Positions 1 through 10,800 of a stretch of DNA of 64,000 nucleotides are shown here, one piece after another (within the stretch, counting starts at the first letter, position 1; every line of letters begins with the position of its first letter). The stretch is from Ovis canadensis (taxonomy: Eukaryota; Chordata; Mammalia; Artiodactyla; Bovidae), in NCBI RefSeq assembly GCF_042477335.2, contig NC_091246.1, positions 254,929,501-254,993,500 on the forward strand. Reading direction: 5' to 3'. The translations under genes were made by a program, and so were the position numbers. Below the pieces are notes generated by a model that saw only the letters and a list, made by a program, of their open reading frames with translations, ran no database searches and was not told the DNA's origin.

Positions 1-2490
1 TTGAATGGTTCTATGAAGACCTACAAGACCTTTTAGAACTATCACCCAAAATAGATGTCCTTTTCATTATAGGGGACTGGAATGCAAAAGTAGGAAGTCA
101 AGAAACACCTGGAGTAACAGGCAAATTTGGCCTTGGAATGCGGAATGAAGCAGGGCAAAGACTAATAGAGTTTTGCCAAGAAAATGCACTGGTCATAGCA
201 AACACCCTCTTCCAACAACACAAGAGAAGACTCTACACATGGACATCACCAGATGGTCAACACCGAAATCAGACTGATTATATTCTTTGCAGCCAAAGAT
301 GGAGAAGCTCTATACAGTCAACAAAAACAAGACCGGGAGCTGACTGTGGCTCAGATCATGAACTCCTTATTGCCAGATTCAGACTTAAATTGAAGAAAGT
401 AGGGAAAACCACTAGACCATTCAGATATGACCTAAATCAAATCCCTTATGATTATACAGTAGAAGTGAGAAACAGATTTAAGGGCCTAGATCTGATAGAT
501 AAGAATGCCTGATGAACTGGAACGAGGCTTGTGACATTGTACAGGAGACAGGGATCAAGACCATCCACATGGAAAATAAATGCAAAAAAGCAAAATGGCT
601 GTCTGGGGAGGCCTTACAAATAGCTGTGAAAAGAAGAGAGGCGAAAAGCAAAGGAGAAAAGGAAAGATATAAGCATCTGAATGAAGAGTTCCAGAGAATA
701 GCAAGAAGAGATAAGAAAGACTTCTTCAGCGATCAATGCAAAGAAATAGAGGAAAAGAACAGAATGGGAAAGTCTAGAGATCTCTTCAAGAAAATTAGAG
801 ATACCAAGGGAACATTTCATGCAAAGATGGGCTCGATAAAGGACAGAAATGGTCTGGACCTAACAGAAGCAGAAGATATTAAGAAGAGGTGGCAAGAATA
901 CACAGAAGAACTATACAAAAACTTCACGACCCAGATAATCATGATGGTATGATCACTCATCTAGAGCCAGACATCCTGGAATGTGAAGTCAAGTGGGCCT
1001 CGGAAAGCATCGCTACGAACAAAGCTAGAGGTGGTGATGGAATTCCAGTTGAGTTATTTCAAATCCTGAAAGATGATGCTATGAAAGTGCTGCACTCAAT
1101 ATGGCAGCAAATTTGGAAAACTCAGCAGTGGCCACAGGACTGGAAAAGGTCAGTTTTCATTCCAATCCCAAAGAAAGGCAATGCCAAAGAATGCTCAAAC
1201 TACCGCACAACTGCACTCATCTCACACGCTAGTAAAGTAATGCTCAAAATTCTCCAAGCCAGGCTTCAGCAATACGTGAACCATGAACTTCCTGATGTTC
1301 AAGCTGGTTTTAGAAAAGGCAGAGGAACCAGAGATCAAATCGCCAATATCTGCTGGATCATCGAAAAAGCAAGAGAGTTCCAGAAAAACATCTATTTCTG
1401 CTTTATTGACTATGCCAAAGCCTTTGACTGTGTGGATCACAAGAAACTGTGGAAAATTCTGAAAGAGATGGGAATACCAGACCACCTGACCTGCCTCTTG
1501 AGAAATCTGTATGCAGGTCAGGAAGCAACAGTTAGAACTGGACATGGAACAACAGACTGGTTCCAAATAGGAAAAGGAGTACATCAAGGCTGTATATTGT
1601 TACCCTGGTTATTTAACTTCTACGCAGAGTACATCATGAGAAACGCTGGACTGGAAGAAACACAAGCTGGAATCAAGATTGCCGGGAGAAATATCAATAA
1701 CCTCAGATATGCAGATGACACCACCCTTATGGCAGAAAGTGAAGAGGAGCTAAAAAGCCTCTTGATGAAAGTGAAAGTGGAGAGTGAAAAAGTTGGCCTA
1801 AAGCCCAACATTCAGAAAACTAAGATCATGGCATCCGGTCCCATCACTTCATGGGAAATAGATGGGGAAACAGTGGCTGACTTTATTTTTGTGGGCTCCA
1901 AAATCACTGCAGATGGTGACTGCAGCCATGAAATTAAAAGACGCTTACTCCTTGGAAGAAAAGTTATGACCAACCTAGATAGTATATTCAAAAGCAGAGA
2001 CATTACTTTGCCGACTAAGGTCCGTCTAGTCAAGGTTATGGTTTTTCCTGTGGTCATGTATGGATGTGAGAGTTGGACTGTGAAGAAGGCTGAGCGCCGA
2101 AGAACTGATGCGTTTGAACTGTGGTGTTGGAGAAGACTCTTGAGAGTGCCTTGGACTGCAAGGAGATCCAACCAGTCCATTCTGAAGGAAATCAGCCCTG
2201 GGATTTCTTTGGAAGGAATGATGCTAAAGCTGAAACTCCAGTACTTTGGCCACCTCATGCGAAGAGTTGACTCATTTGAAAAGACTCTGATGCTGGGAGG
2301 GATTGGGGGCAGGAGGAGAAGGGGACGACAGAGGATGAGATGGCTGGATGGCATCACGGACTCGATGGATGTGAGTCTGAGTGAACTCCGGGAGTTGGTG
2401 ATGGACAGGGAGGCCTGGCATGCTGCGATTCATGGGGTCACAAACAGTCGGACACGACTGAGCGACTGAACTGAACTGAACGGAACTGAG
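1..2490 (+). mobile_element. BovB (RTE) LINE, endonuclease part to 3' end
   Basis: Bases 1-500 encode the end of the apurinic endonuclease domain (GDWNAKVGSQ, then GSDHELL). After two frame changes near 510 and 890, an open frame of 526 codons (889-2469) encodes the reverse transcriptase, with LRYADDT around 1705-1725 and the C-terminal region to [11 protein letters not shown]. The copy ends in a short TGAAC-type tail typical of RTE elements. The 5' end is off the window. It lies inside CROCC intron 8. Confidence 0.95.
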
Positions 2491-3002
2491 GAGTGTCTGG
2501 GCCTTGGCGTGGAGCGTCAAGGGCTGCCAACACACAGAAAGAGAGGCTCCTGATGGCAGGGCACACAGCATTATGAAGAGGTTGTGTCAAAACACAACAA
2601 CCCGAACCTGAGTCTGATGAAGCCTTACAGCCAACATCCAATTTACAAGAAATACAGGAGACAAGGGTGTTAAATGACACCACAGAATCCAGACTGTGGG
2701 AATCTCTGAGGGCAACTGTCCCAGTTTCTGGAACAAATAAAATATTCGACTTAAAAGACAAATCAATGAATCACACCTTGTGAACATCTGCGGATCCTGA
2801 TTCAAACAATTTTAAATGCAAAAACTAAAGCAAAATCATCTGTGATACTGATGAATCAATTGATACTGTGGATACTGAGCGAGTATGAGATATCTCACCA
2901 AAAGGTCATTACTTAATGCTTAAAGCACAAAAGGAGACAGACTGGTCTGCCTGCCTCTGGGCTCTCCCCACAGCCCCACGTGCTCAAAGAGCAAGTAGGA
3001 AG

Positions 3003-3112
3003 GGACTTCCCCGGCAGTCCAGCTCTTAGGGCTCCATGCTTCCAGTGCAGGGGCATAGGTTTGATCCCTGGTCGGGGAACTAAGATCCCACAAGCTGTGC
3101 GTGGCGGAGGTG
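3003..3112 (+). mobile_element. CHR-type tRNA-derived SINE
   Basis: GACTTCCCCGGCAGTCCAG head and the GGTCGGGGAACTAAGATCCC block are diagnostic of cetartiodactyl CHR SINEs. Confidence 0.75.
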
Positions 3113-3368
3113 GGCGGGGGCAGACACCAAGTCCCCTGCAGCAAGGGACCTGTGAGGCTCTTTTCCAACCTGACCTCCCGCTCACTTGCCTTTTGCTTCA
3201 GCCCCACTGGCTGCCACTTTCTCCCACCCCCAAGCCTTTGCTTCTGCTGTTCCCTCTCCCTGGAGGGCCCTCAGCTCTGCCAGTTAAAACCCTACCTCTC
3301 CTTTGGGGTCAGTGCAAATTCTGTCTTCCCTATGAAGCATTTTTCCGGCCTCCCAACCCCTTCCCTTG

Positions 3369-3680
3369 GGGGCTTCCCTCCTAGCTCAGTTGGTAAAGAA
3401 TCCACCTGCAATGGAGGAGACCCCAGTTCAATTCCTGGGGTCGGGAAGATCCCCTGGAGAAGGGATAGGCTACACACTCCAGTATTCTTGGGCTTCCCTG
3501 GTGGCTCAGCTGGTAAAGAATCCACCTGCAATGCGGGAGACCTGGGTTCAAGCCCTGGGTTGGGAAGACCCCTGGAGAAGGGAAAGGCTACCCACTCCAG
3601 TATTCTGGCCTGGAGAATTCCATGGACTGTACAGTCCACGGGGTCGCAAAGAGTCGGACACGACTGAGCGACTGTTCCTT
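3369..3680 (+). mobile_element. two head-to-tail Bov-tA SINEs
   Basis: A Bov-tA cut off at CCAGTATTCTT (3489) is followed at once by a full-length copy (3490-3680) ending GACTGAGCGAC. Each has the tRNA-like head (GGTAAAGAATCCACCTGCAA) and BovA body. Confidence 0.9.
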
Positions 3681-3792
3681 TCACAGCCCCTTGCGTCCTC
3701 TGAGCATCTGGGACGTCCTTTCTGTTCCACTTCCATGTCACTGACCTCTCGCTTCCTCAGTCCAGAGACCGCAAGGTCCTTCGTTCTTATTC

Positions 3793-3899
3793 TAAGCCTT
3801 TTTGGCCGCACACAGCTTACGGGATCTTGGTTCCCTGACCAGGGACTGAACCTGGACCCTCAGCAGTGAAAACAGAGAGTCCTAGCCAGGGAATCCCCT
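3793..3899 (-). mobile_element. CHR-type SINE fragment
   Basis: Contains reversed GATCTTGGTTCCCTGACCAG and ends CAGGGAATCCCCTG. Confidence 0.65.
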
Positions 3900-3949
3900 G
3901 CAGGTCGCCAGGCCCTTGGGAGGAGACAGCGAACAGTCTAGGTCAAGCT

Positions 3950-4006
3950 GAGTCACTTCAGTCATGTCCGACTCTGGCAGCCCACCAGGCTCACCGAACA
4001 GTCCAG
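3950..4006 (-). mobile_element. short BovA fragment
   Basis: CAGTCATGTCCGACTCTGGC followed by CCCACCAGGCTC, the reversed BovA end. Confidence 0.6.
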
Positions 4007-4054
4007 TGGGTTAAAAACAGGGGCGATAAATCCTGACTCAGCCTCCTCCCTACC

Positions 4055-4200
4055 GCTCTGTGATCTAACTCTCTGAGCCTCAACGTCCCCCCTGAAAAGT
4101 GAGGACTATTACAGTCCCTACCTCACAGGAACACTGGGGACATGAAATGAAATAAAAGGTTCAAGGAGCCTAACTAGTAGCAAACATCTAGCAAATGTTT
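4055..4200 (+). mobile_element. MIR-like SINE
   Basis: CTCTGAGCCTCAACGTCCCC followed by a diverged TGTAAAATG-type block and ACCTCACAGG, the MIR core order. Confidence 0.55.
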
Positions 4201-4205
4201 ACTGG

Positions 4206-4347
4206 TTACTAGTAATGACTGCGCTATGCCTAGTCGCTCAGCCGTGTCTGACTCTTGCGGCCCCACGGACTGCAGCCCGCCAGGCTCCTCTGTCCTTGGG
4301 GATTCTCCAGGCAAGAGTACTGGAGTGGGTTGCCATGGCTGCCTCCA
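4206..4347 (-). mobile_element. BovA SINE, partial
   Basis: Reversed BovA: TAGTCGCTCAGCCGTGTCTG, CCAGGCTCCTCTGTCC, GGAGTGGGTTGCCATGGCTG. Confidence 0.85.
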
Positions 4348-4660
4348 GGGTACTAGTAGTAACTAGGAAACAGTAAATTTAGAAAACAATAAAACAGTTT
4401 TTAGTTTAGTAGAATATGCTTACTAAACTTGAAAAAAAATGTTTTACTAAAAATTATTAAAACTACAAAAAAAGGTTTTTTACTAAAAGAATGTTTTTAG
4501 TTTAGTAAAATATGACTATTTAGTCACAGACAGTTTAGCAGATACATTAAGCAAACACGACATGACTGCCCTGACCTGGTAAGAGTCAATTATCACTAGG
4601 TGCCTCTGTGTCTCCCAAGGCCGGCACACAGCAGACACAGCAGGCGGGTCGGTTTGGACT
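4348..4660. other. A/T-rich intron stretch
   Basis: Intron 8 DNA with repeated short blocks such as TTTAGTTTAGTA and TACTAAAA between 4370 and 4530, an imperfect A/T-rich local repeat. No coding exon was recognised. Confidence 0.5.
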
Positions 4661-4721
4661 GAAGCCCAGCTGGGCGGAGCTGAACTCGTGAAGAGCAGGG
4701 CCGCGCCTCCGCCAGCCTCAC

Positions 4722-4828
4722 CTCTCAGTGGCCGTCTTCACCTCGCTGATCAGCCGTCGGGCCCCCACGACCTGCCTCCAGACGAGGAGCAGGCGACTGT
4801 GCTCGTGGCTGAAGTAGGCGTTGAAAGA
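4722..4828 (-). CDS. CROCC: CROCC coding exon 8
   Basis: 107 nt coding SFNAYFSHEHSRLLLVWRQV and GARRLISEVKTATE plus two nucleotides of the next codon. Matches the human SFNAYFSNEHSRLLLLWRQV segment. Acceptor CCCCCAG, donor GTGAGG. It is the last CROCC exon in the window. Confidence 0.96.
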
Positions 4829-7800
4829 CTGGGGGACGGAGGGGCGGAGTGAGGTCCCAAGGGCCGACCCGGGGGCCGTGTGCCGTCCCCACCGCCGGCT
4901 TGCAAGGCTGGGTCCGAGCTGCCTCGCTCACCAGCCCCCGCCTCCCCCTGGCCCAGGGAGCTGGGTGTCAAAGCCTACACGGGGAAGGGCAGAAGATGCC
5001 GGAGACCTCGGTCTGCATCCCAGCTGCCTGCAGCACGACCGGGCAGCAGCTCAACCTCTCTTCAGGAGGACTAGAACACCATCCACGTAGGTTAAGAGGA
5101 TCAGAGGAGAAAACGCCCACCTCTCACACAATAGGCACTAATCAAGGCTATTGTTATGACAACTGTTTTCCTCCCTAACGGGGCTTCCCTGGAGGCTCAG
5201 ATCGGAAAGAATCTGCCTATAGTGCAGGAGACCCGGGTTCCATCCTAGGGTTGGGAAGATGCCCTGGAGAAGGGCATGATGACCCACGCCGGTGTTCTTG
5301 CTGCAGAATCAAAGGGCTCAGCTGGCACGGGGCCCCTTCCCCGCCAGCCCAGCGGGGCCCCGCAGCCCCGGCCCCTCGCCCACCTCGCCCTCGCGCCTCC
5401 AGGCAGCCTCCCGCTGCTCCAGCTCCTGCCGGCTGCGCGCCCAGTCGCTGGTCACCTTGCGGATATCGTCCCGCAGGGCCTGGTTGGCCGAGCTCGCCTG
5501 GTCCAGCTGTTCCCGGAGCAGCGCGTTCACCTGGGCCAGGCTTGCGCTCCTGGGTGAGACAGAGGAGAGCAGGTGGGTGCCTGGGCGGAGGGCGGCCGGC
5601 CCCCTCGCGCCCCCCGCGGGCCCACCTCTGCTGCTCCTCCTCCAGGCGGACGAGGGCGCTCTCCAGGTCCTGGCTGTGCCCTGCGTCCTGAGGGGTCGGG
5701 AAGCGGGGGCGTCAGACTGGGCAGGGCAGGAAGGCTCAGCCCTGCCCCCCAGCCCCCCGGCGCCCACCCGCAGCCGCAGCTGCTCCAGCTCTGTGCATCT
5801 CTCCAGCAGCTGCTGCTCCGTCTCCGAGCTCTTCTTCTTGCACTGGAGAATCTGGGGGTGGGCAGAGAGTGGGTCAGCCGCGGGGGTTGGGGTTGGGGGA
5901 GGAAAGGTGCGCGGAGGGCGGGGCGCCAGCCCGACCTTGGCCTGCAGCCGCTGCACGAGCTGCGCCTGCCGCTGCTGGCCCTCCTGGTAGGCCTGCAGCT
6001 TGCGCCGGTAGGAGGCCTGCTCCTCCTGCAGCTGCCGCCGAAGCTCCACGCTCTGCAGGGCCAGCCCCCTGGACTCCTGGGCTTCCGGCTCCCCAGACTC
6101 CCGACGCACAGCCTGCTGCAGCTGCGGGGAAGGGCCCCGGGTGAGAGTCCTGCGCCTCCCCAGAAGGCAGGCTCAGGCCTCTGTAGGGGGCGCCAGGCTG
6201 GACCCCGACCCACGATGCCTTGCAGGCAAGCCCAGGACGGAGAGCACGTGTGCACGGCCAAGCATAAACACATACGAGACAAGCAGGGACACACAGACAG
6301 GGTGTGCAGGGACACACAGACAGGGTGTGCAGGGACACACAGGGTGTGCAGGGATGCGTGCAGGTGGGCCCACACACGTGTGCACACAAAACACAAAGAT
6401 GCCCCTGGGGCAAACCTTGAGGCCCGGGCAGCACCCTGTGTGGCCAACTATGAGATCCGTGCCGTGCCACCCGAACCCAGGAAACCTGGAGTTTGCTCCC
6501 ACTGTGCCTTAGGGCCGTGAGCATGCGGTCTTAGAAGAGCGTGCTCATGAGTTAACAGCACGAGCACATGTAACACGCTCAGAGGCGTCAACACACGCAC
6601 ACAGGTGTGAGCTCAGAGACGCGCACACGCACAGCACACACAGGCCGTCTCAGACACCCCAGACGGGCTCAGAGACGCGCGCACACACACAGCGCACAGG
6701 TCGTCTCAGACACCCCAGACGGGCACTGGCGGACTCACCTGGCTCCCACTCCCCACACACAGTGCTCAAGCTTCTGAGAGGCGAGCACAAGTGTTCTGAC
6801 ACATGGCGTGGCTGTTCACAAGCCCAGCCCAGCCTGGCCCCCAGCTCTCCGCTCTCCCTCACTGGGGGGACCTCCACCCCACCCCGTCCCCCACGCCCAG
6901 GCAGCCTGTAGCCCCTTCATCACCCTACCACAGCCTGCTCCAGCTGCGGGGAAGGGCCCCAGGTGAGAGTCCTGCGCCTCCCCAGAAGGCAGGCTCAGGC
7001 CTCTGTAGGGGGCGCCAGGCTGGATCCCGACCCACGATGCCTTGCAGGCCCAGGTGGTCCCAGGCTCTGACGGCCTCCACTAGCCCAAACCCCCTCACTC
7101 CTCCAGGCACCTGCTGGTCCCAGGGGGCCCCTAGCCTCCCCCAGAAGTGTAGAAAGGATGGAGGAGGCAGCTGAGGATGTCAGGGCTCAGAGGAGGATGG
7201 TGCCCAGAGTGGACCGACAGCAGGGCTGAGCCCAGAGCCTGGCCTGTGAGAGGCGGGGCAGGGCATCCGTTCACACACACGCCCACGTCCGGTCCCGGGG
7301 AGGCCAACGGCAAGGACGACAACCGTCACCCATGCGGACCAGGGGCCCAGGCGCCCAGGCCAGGCTGGCCCTCTGGGCCGGGGTTAAGCGGTGCGCCAGG
7401 AGAGGCTCAGGGAGCCACCAAGCTGAGAACCACCTCATCTCCATCCCCACCCCGGGGACAGCACTGGGGCAGGGCGACTGTGCCCACAGAGGCTGTGTGC
7501 CAGCTGCAGCTCATGTTGGTGGAACCTGGTCTGAGGGTGCGGGAGCAGGCGATACGCAGGGGGTCCCTCTCCCTGGAGGGCGGGCAGCAAGCCCGTGGCC
7601 AGTATCTGCGTGGAGTCCACCCAAGTTAGGTGAAGGGCAGAGAGTCGGTGCTGGCTGCGGCACCGGGATGCTGCGTGTGTGTCAACCATCCAGCAGGCGC
7701 TTCCTGGATGTCGGGGGGTGTGTTTTGTCGTTTGTCTCCATGTGTGACCCTGTGTGTCTGTGTCTGGGCCTTCATGAGGACCTGGGTGAGCTGGCATCTG

Positions 7801-10800
7801 TGGTCTAAGGCATGCATTGTGGTGAAGCAGATGGGTACGTCTGCGTGTGTTCCTACGTGTCAATGCATTTGTACGCCTGTGTGCACAGCTGTACGAGGGG
7901 GGTCTGCGTGCATCTGTGCACACCTGTGTCTGGCTGTAGGTATCCAGCCAGCATTGGGCTGTCTGCAGTGTGGACATACAGGCCATGGTGTGTGGCTATG
8001 CGTGCGGGTGGGGCGGTGTGGCGTCTGGTGCAGCTTCTGTGGATCTGAGTGCATCCTCTTGGTGGGCCGTTGGTGTGTGTATATAGAAGGGCACCCATCT
8101 ATCAATGCAGGAGACATAAGAGACCTGGGTTCGATCCCTGGGTTGGAAAGATCCCCTGGAGGAGGGCATGGTAACCCCCTCCATATTCTTGCCTGGAGAA
8201 TCCATGGACAGAGGAGCCTGGTGGCCTAGGGTCCACAGGGTCACCAAGTGTCAGACACGACTGAAGTGACTTGCACTCGTGCACATACAAAGGGTCTGGC
8301 GGTGGCCGTGGTGTGTGTCTCACACAGCTGCGTGAACCGGTGCTGTCCGTCTCTCGGGTTTAGACGGGTCCCTGCCGCTGTGGGAACCAGGTGCTGTCCG
8401 TTTTTCAGGCTTAGAGGGGTCCCTGTCGCTGTGGGAACCAGGCACTGTCCTTCTCTCGGGTTTACGGGGGTCCCTGCCGCTGTAGGAACCCGGCGCTATC
8501 CGTCTCTCGGGTTTACAAGGGTCCCTGCCGCTGTGGGAACCAGGCGCTGTCCGTCTCTCGGGTTTACCAGGGTCCCTGCCGCTGTGGGAACCAGGCGCTG
8601 TCCATCTCTCGGGTTTACCAGGGTCCCTGCAGTTGCCAGTGCTCCGCTGCTTCCCAGGGCTCACAGCCAGACCCCTGCCCCTCTGGCCACACCCCAGCCC
8701 TTTCCACAAACTCTTTCAAATTCACTCATAAGTCAAAAAGGAAGCAGGCTGCTCCCAAGCCAAGGATGAAAGAAGTTTACTGTCTCCCCTAGCAACCCCC
8801 GCCCCACTGCACAGGGCTCACCCGGTCCAGGTTACCATGGACACTGCGGGAGCGGGGCTGGCCCAACAACTGCTCCTCAGGGATGGGAGAGCGGAGGCCT
8901 CACAGGGACCCGAGGTCCCCCCTCTGACCCAGGGGGGTCACCGCCTCAGCCTCCCCACACGCAGCCCCTGGACACAGATCATGACCTCAGCTCCACCCCG
9001 CTCCTTGAGGTGCTAGGAGTTTAAGGGTCCGAACAACCTCAAGCCAGGCCACATGCACCACTGTGGCTGCAGGCCCCACTGCCCGCGGCCCAGGGCCACA
9101 CGCGCAGCCGAGAGGGACGATGCCCCAGGGCTGCGGCGCCCAGGCCAGGGGCTCGGCTCAGCTCTACCAGCGGCCTTGGCCCCGCGATGCCCTCCCTGGG
9201 CCTGTCTCCCCACCTCTCATGAGGCGATCTCCAGGCTCTGATGTTACCTGGGGACCCACCCCCAGGACAGGCCTCAAGGTCACCCTCATCTAACCAGAGG
9301 GCCCCACGCACACCATCACACACAGGGGACAGCCTCACGCCAGGCTCCCTCTGCACGCTGTCCCAGCCTCCCCAGCCACAAGAGGGAACTTCCTAGACTA
9401 ATGCAGCCCCCCAGCAGCGTCCTCACAGGAAAGGGAGCGGCCCCCTCCACCTCTTCTTCCCTTCCCTTCCCAGCCAGGGGGGCTATGCTGGCCCCACTGT
9501 TGGTTAGAAGCTGGCATTTAAGAGGCAGCCCCCCGCCGCCCGGGCCTGACACTGTGCCAGGGGCCCCAAGATGACTGGCCTCAGTGGGAGGGGCTGGCTC
9601 AGGCACCACGAACAATGCGCATTAGCCCAGCCTGCCCCCCATACTCCCTGCAAACCCTGGGAAAGCGAGCCCTGCGCTGTGCCCAGTGCTGGGGTCCGCT
9701 TTAGCCCCCCCGCCCTGCTTCTCTGCAAGTCCCAACAAGGTGAGGGCTTACCCCAGCAGGCGGATGCCAGGACACAGGCACAGCCCACACCAACAGGGAG
9801 ACACAGATCGCTCCTCCCACCGCCGCGTAACAAGCCCTCGTGCAGACGGGCCCAGCTCAGTGAGTCCTGGGCAACCCTGGCTCTGCCAGTCCTGCTCAGG
9901 GGACCCTGGGCCAGCGTCAATCTGCAGGCTTCAGCTTGCCGCTTGCAGTATTAGGGGGTCGTATCTGAGGTCCTTCCCATTTTCCCAGGACCAGCTGCCC
10001 CCCGGGACTCCCAGCCCAGTGGCCTCTTCCCATCCCCAGGGAACAAAGCCACAACGCAGGGCCCCGGGCTGCGCGGCTGCGAGCACAGCGCTCTCCCGCT
10101 CTGAGCCTCAGCGAGCTCCTCCATCACACGAGCGTCGCAACGGTCCCGACCTCTGCATCGCAAACGTCAAGCTCCCAGCACACACGTGGCACACAGCAGG
10201 GGCTCAAGGGCCCACAGACACTATTGCGTGCTACTCCATTACCCGCCCCCACAGGCACACACACTTCCTCCCGCATGCAGCTCTCTCACCAACTTGCAGC
10301 CACCACCACCTCCCCAGGGCTGCCTGCCTGGAGCCTGGCGACCTGAAGGAGACGAGGCACTGACGACGCCCTGCGCCCAGCACACAGACCTCCTGCCCCG
10401 CCCCGCGGCACAGGCCCCCGGACACACACCCTGTCTGGACTTGGGCGCAGGCCTGGCTACCCTGTCCTTCCTTGGCGGGGCCTCATCTGGGAGAGCGGGC
10501 CAGGTCTGTGCACACCCCAGCCCAGGTACACAGGGGTACAAGAGATGCCCAGAGACTGCGGCGGGGGACTCTTGGGGGTCTTGTTCTCCATGCCCCACCC
10601 CCAGGACAGCCGGGAATGAAACACCCAGGCTCCTGGCACTTCATCCCCTCGTCCCATCGGTTCCGCAGCTCCGTGTCGTCACTGTCCCCACTGTAGACAG
10701 CAGGCGTGTCGAGTGGAGAGACGTGTTCAAGGCCACTCAAGTGGGCAGAGTCACAACCTGAACACAGGCCGCTTGGCTCTGGGGCCCACCTCTCCTCCCG

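Noticed and set aside
3369-3450. tRNA-like sequence at SINE heads
   Set aside because: These are tRNA-derived SINE heads, not functional tRNA genes; the same head recurs at many sites attached to BovA bodies.
5251-5691. Plus-strand 146-codon frame starting in a Bov-tA
   Set aside because: Runs from SINE sequence into antisense CROCC exon DNA; no evidence of a gene.
5573-6520. Plus-strand 315-codon frame and a 306-codon minus-strand frame over CROCC exons 4-7
   Set aside because: Shadows of the real CROCC exons and GC-rich introns; the exons themselves are in another frame with proper splice sites.
8340-8640. Regularly spaced repeats resembling a CRISPR array
   Set aside because: Units are contiguous 51-bp tandem repeats without unique spacers, in a mammalian genome.
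8248-8769. Plus-strand 173-codon frame with a 17-residue repeat
   Set aside because: Produced by the 51-bp minisatellite inside an intron; no start context or homology.
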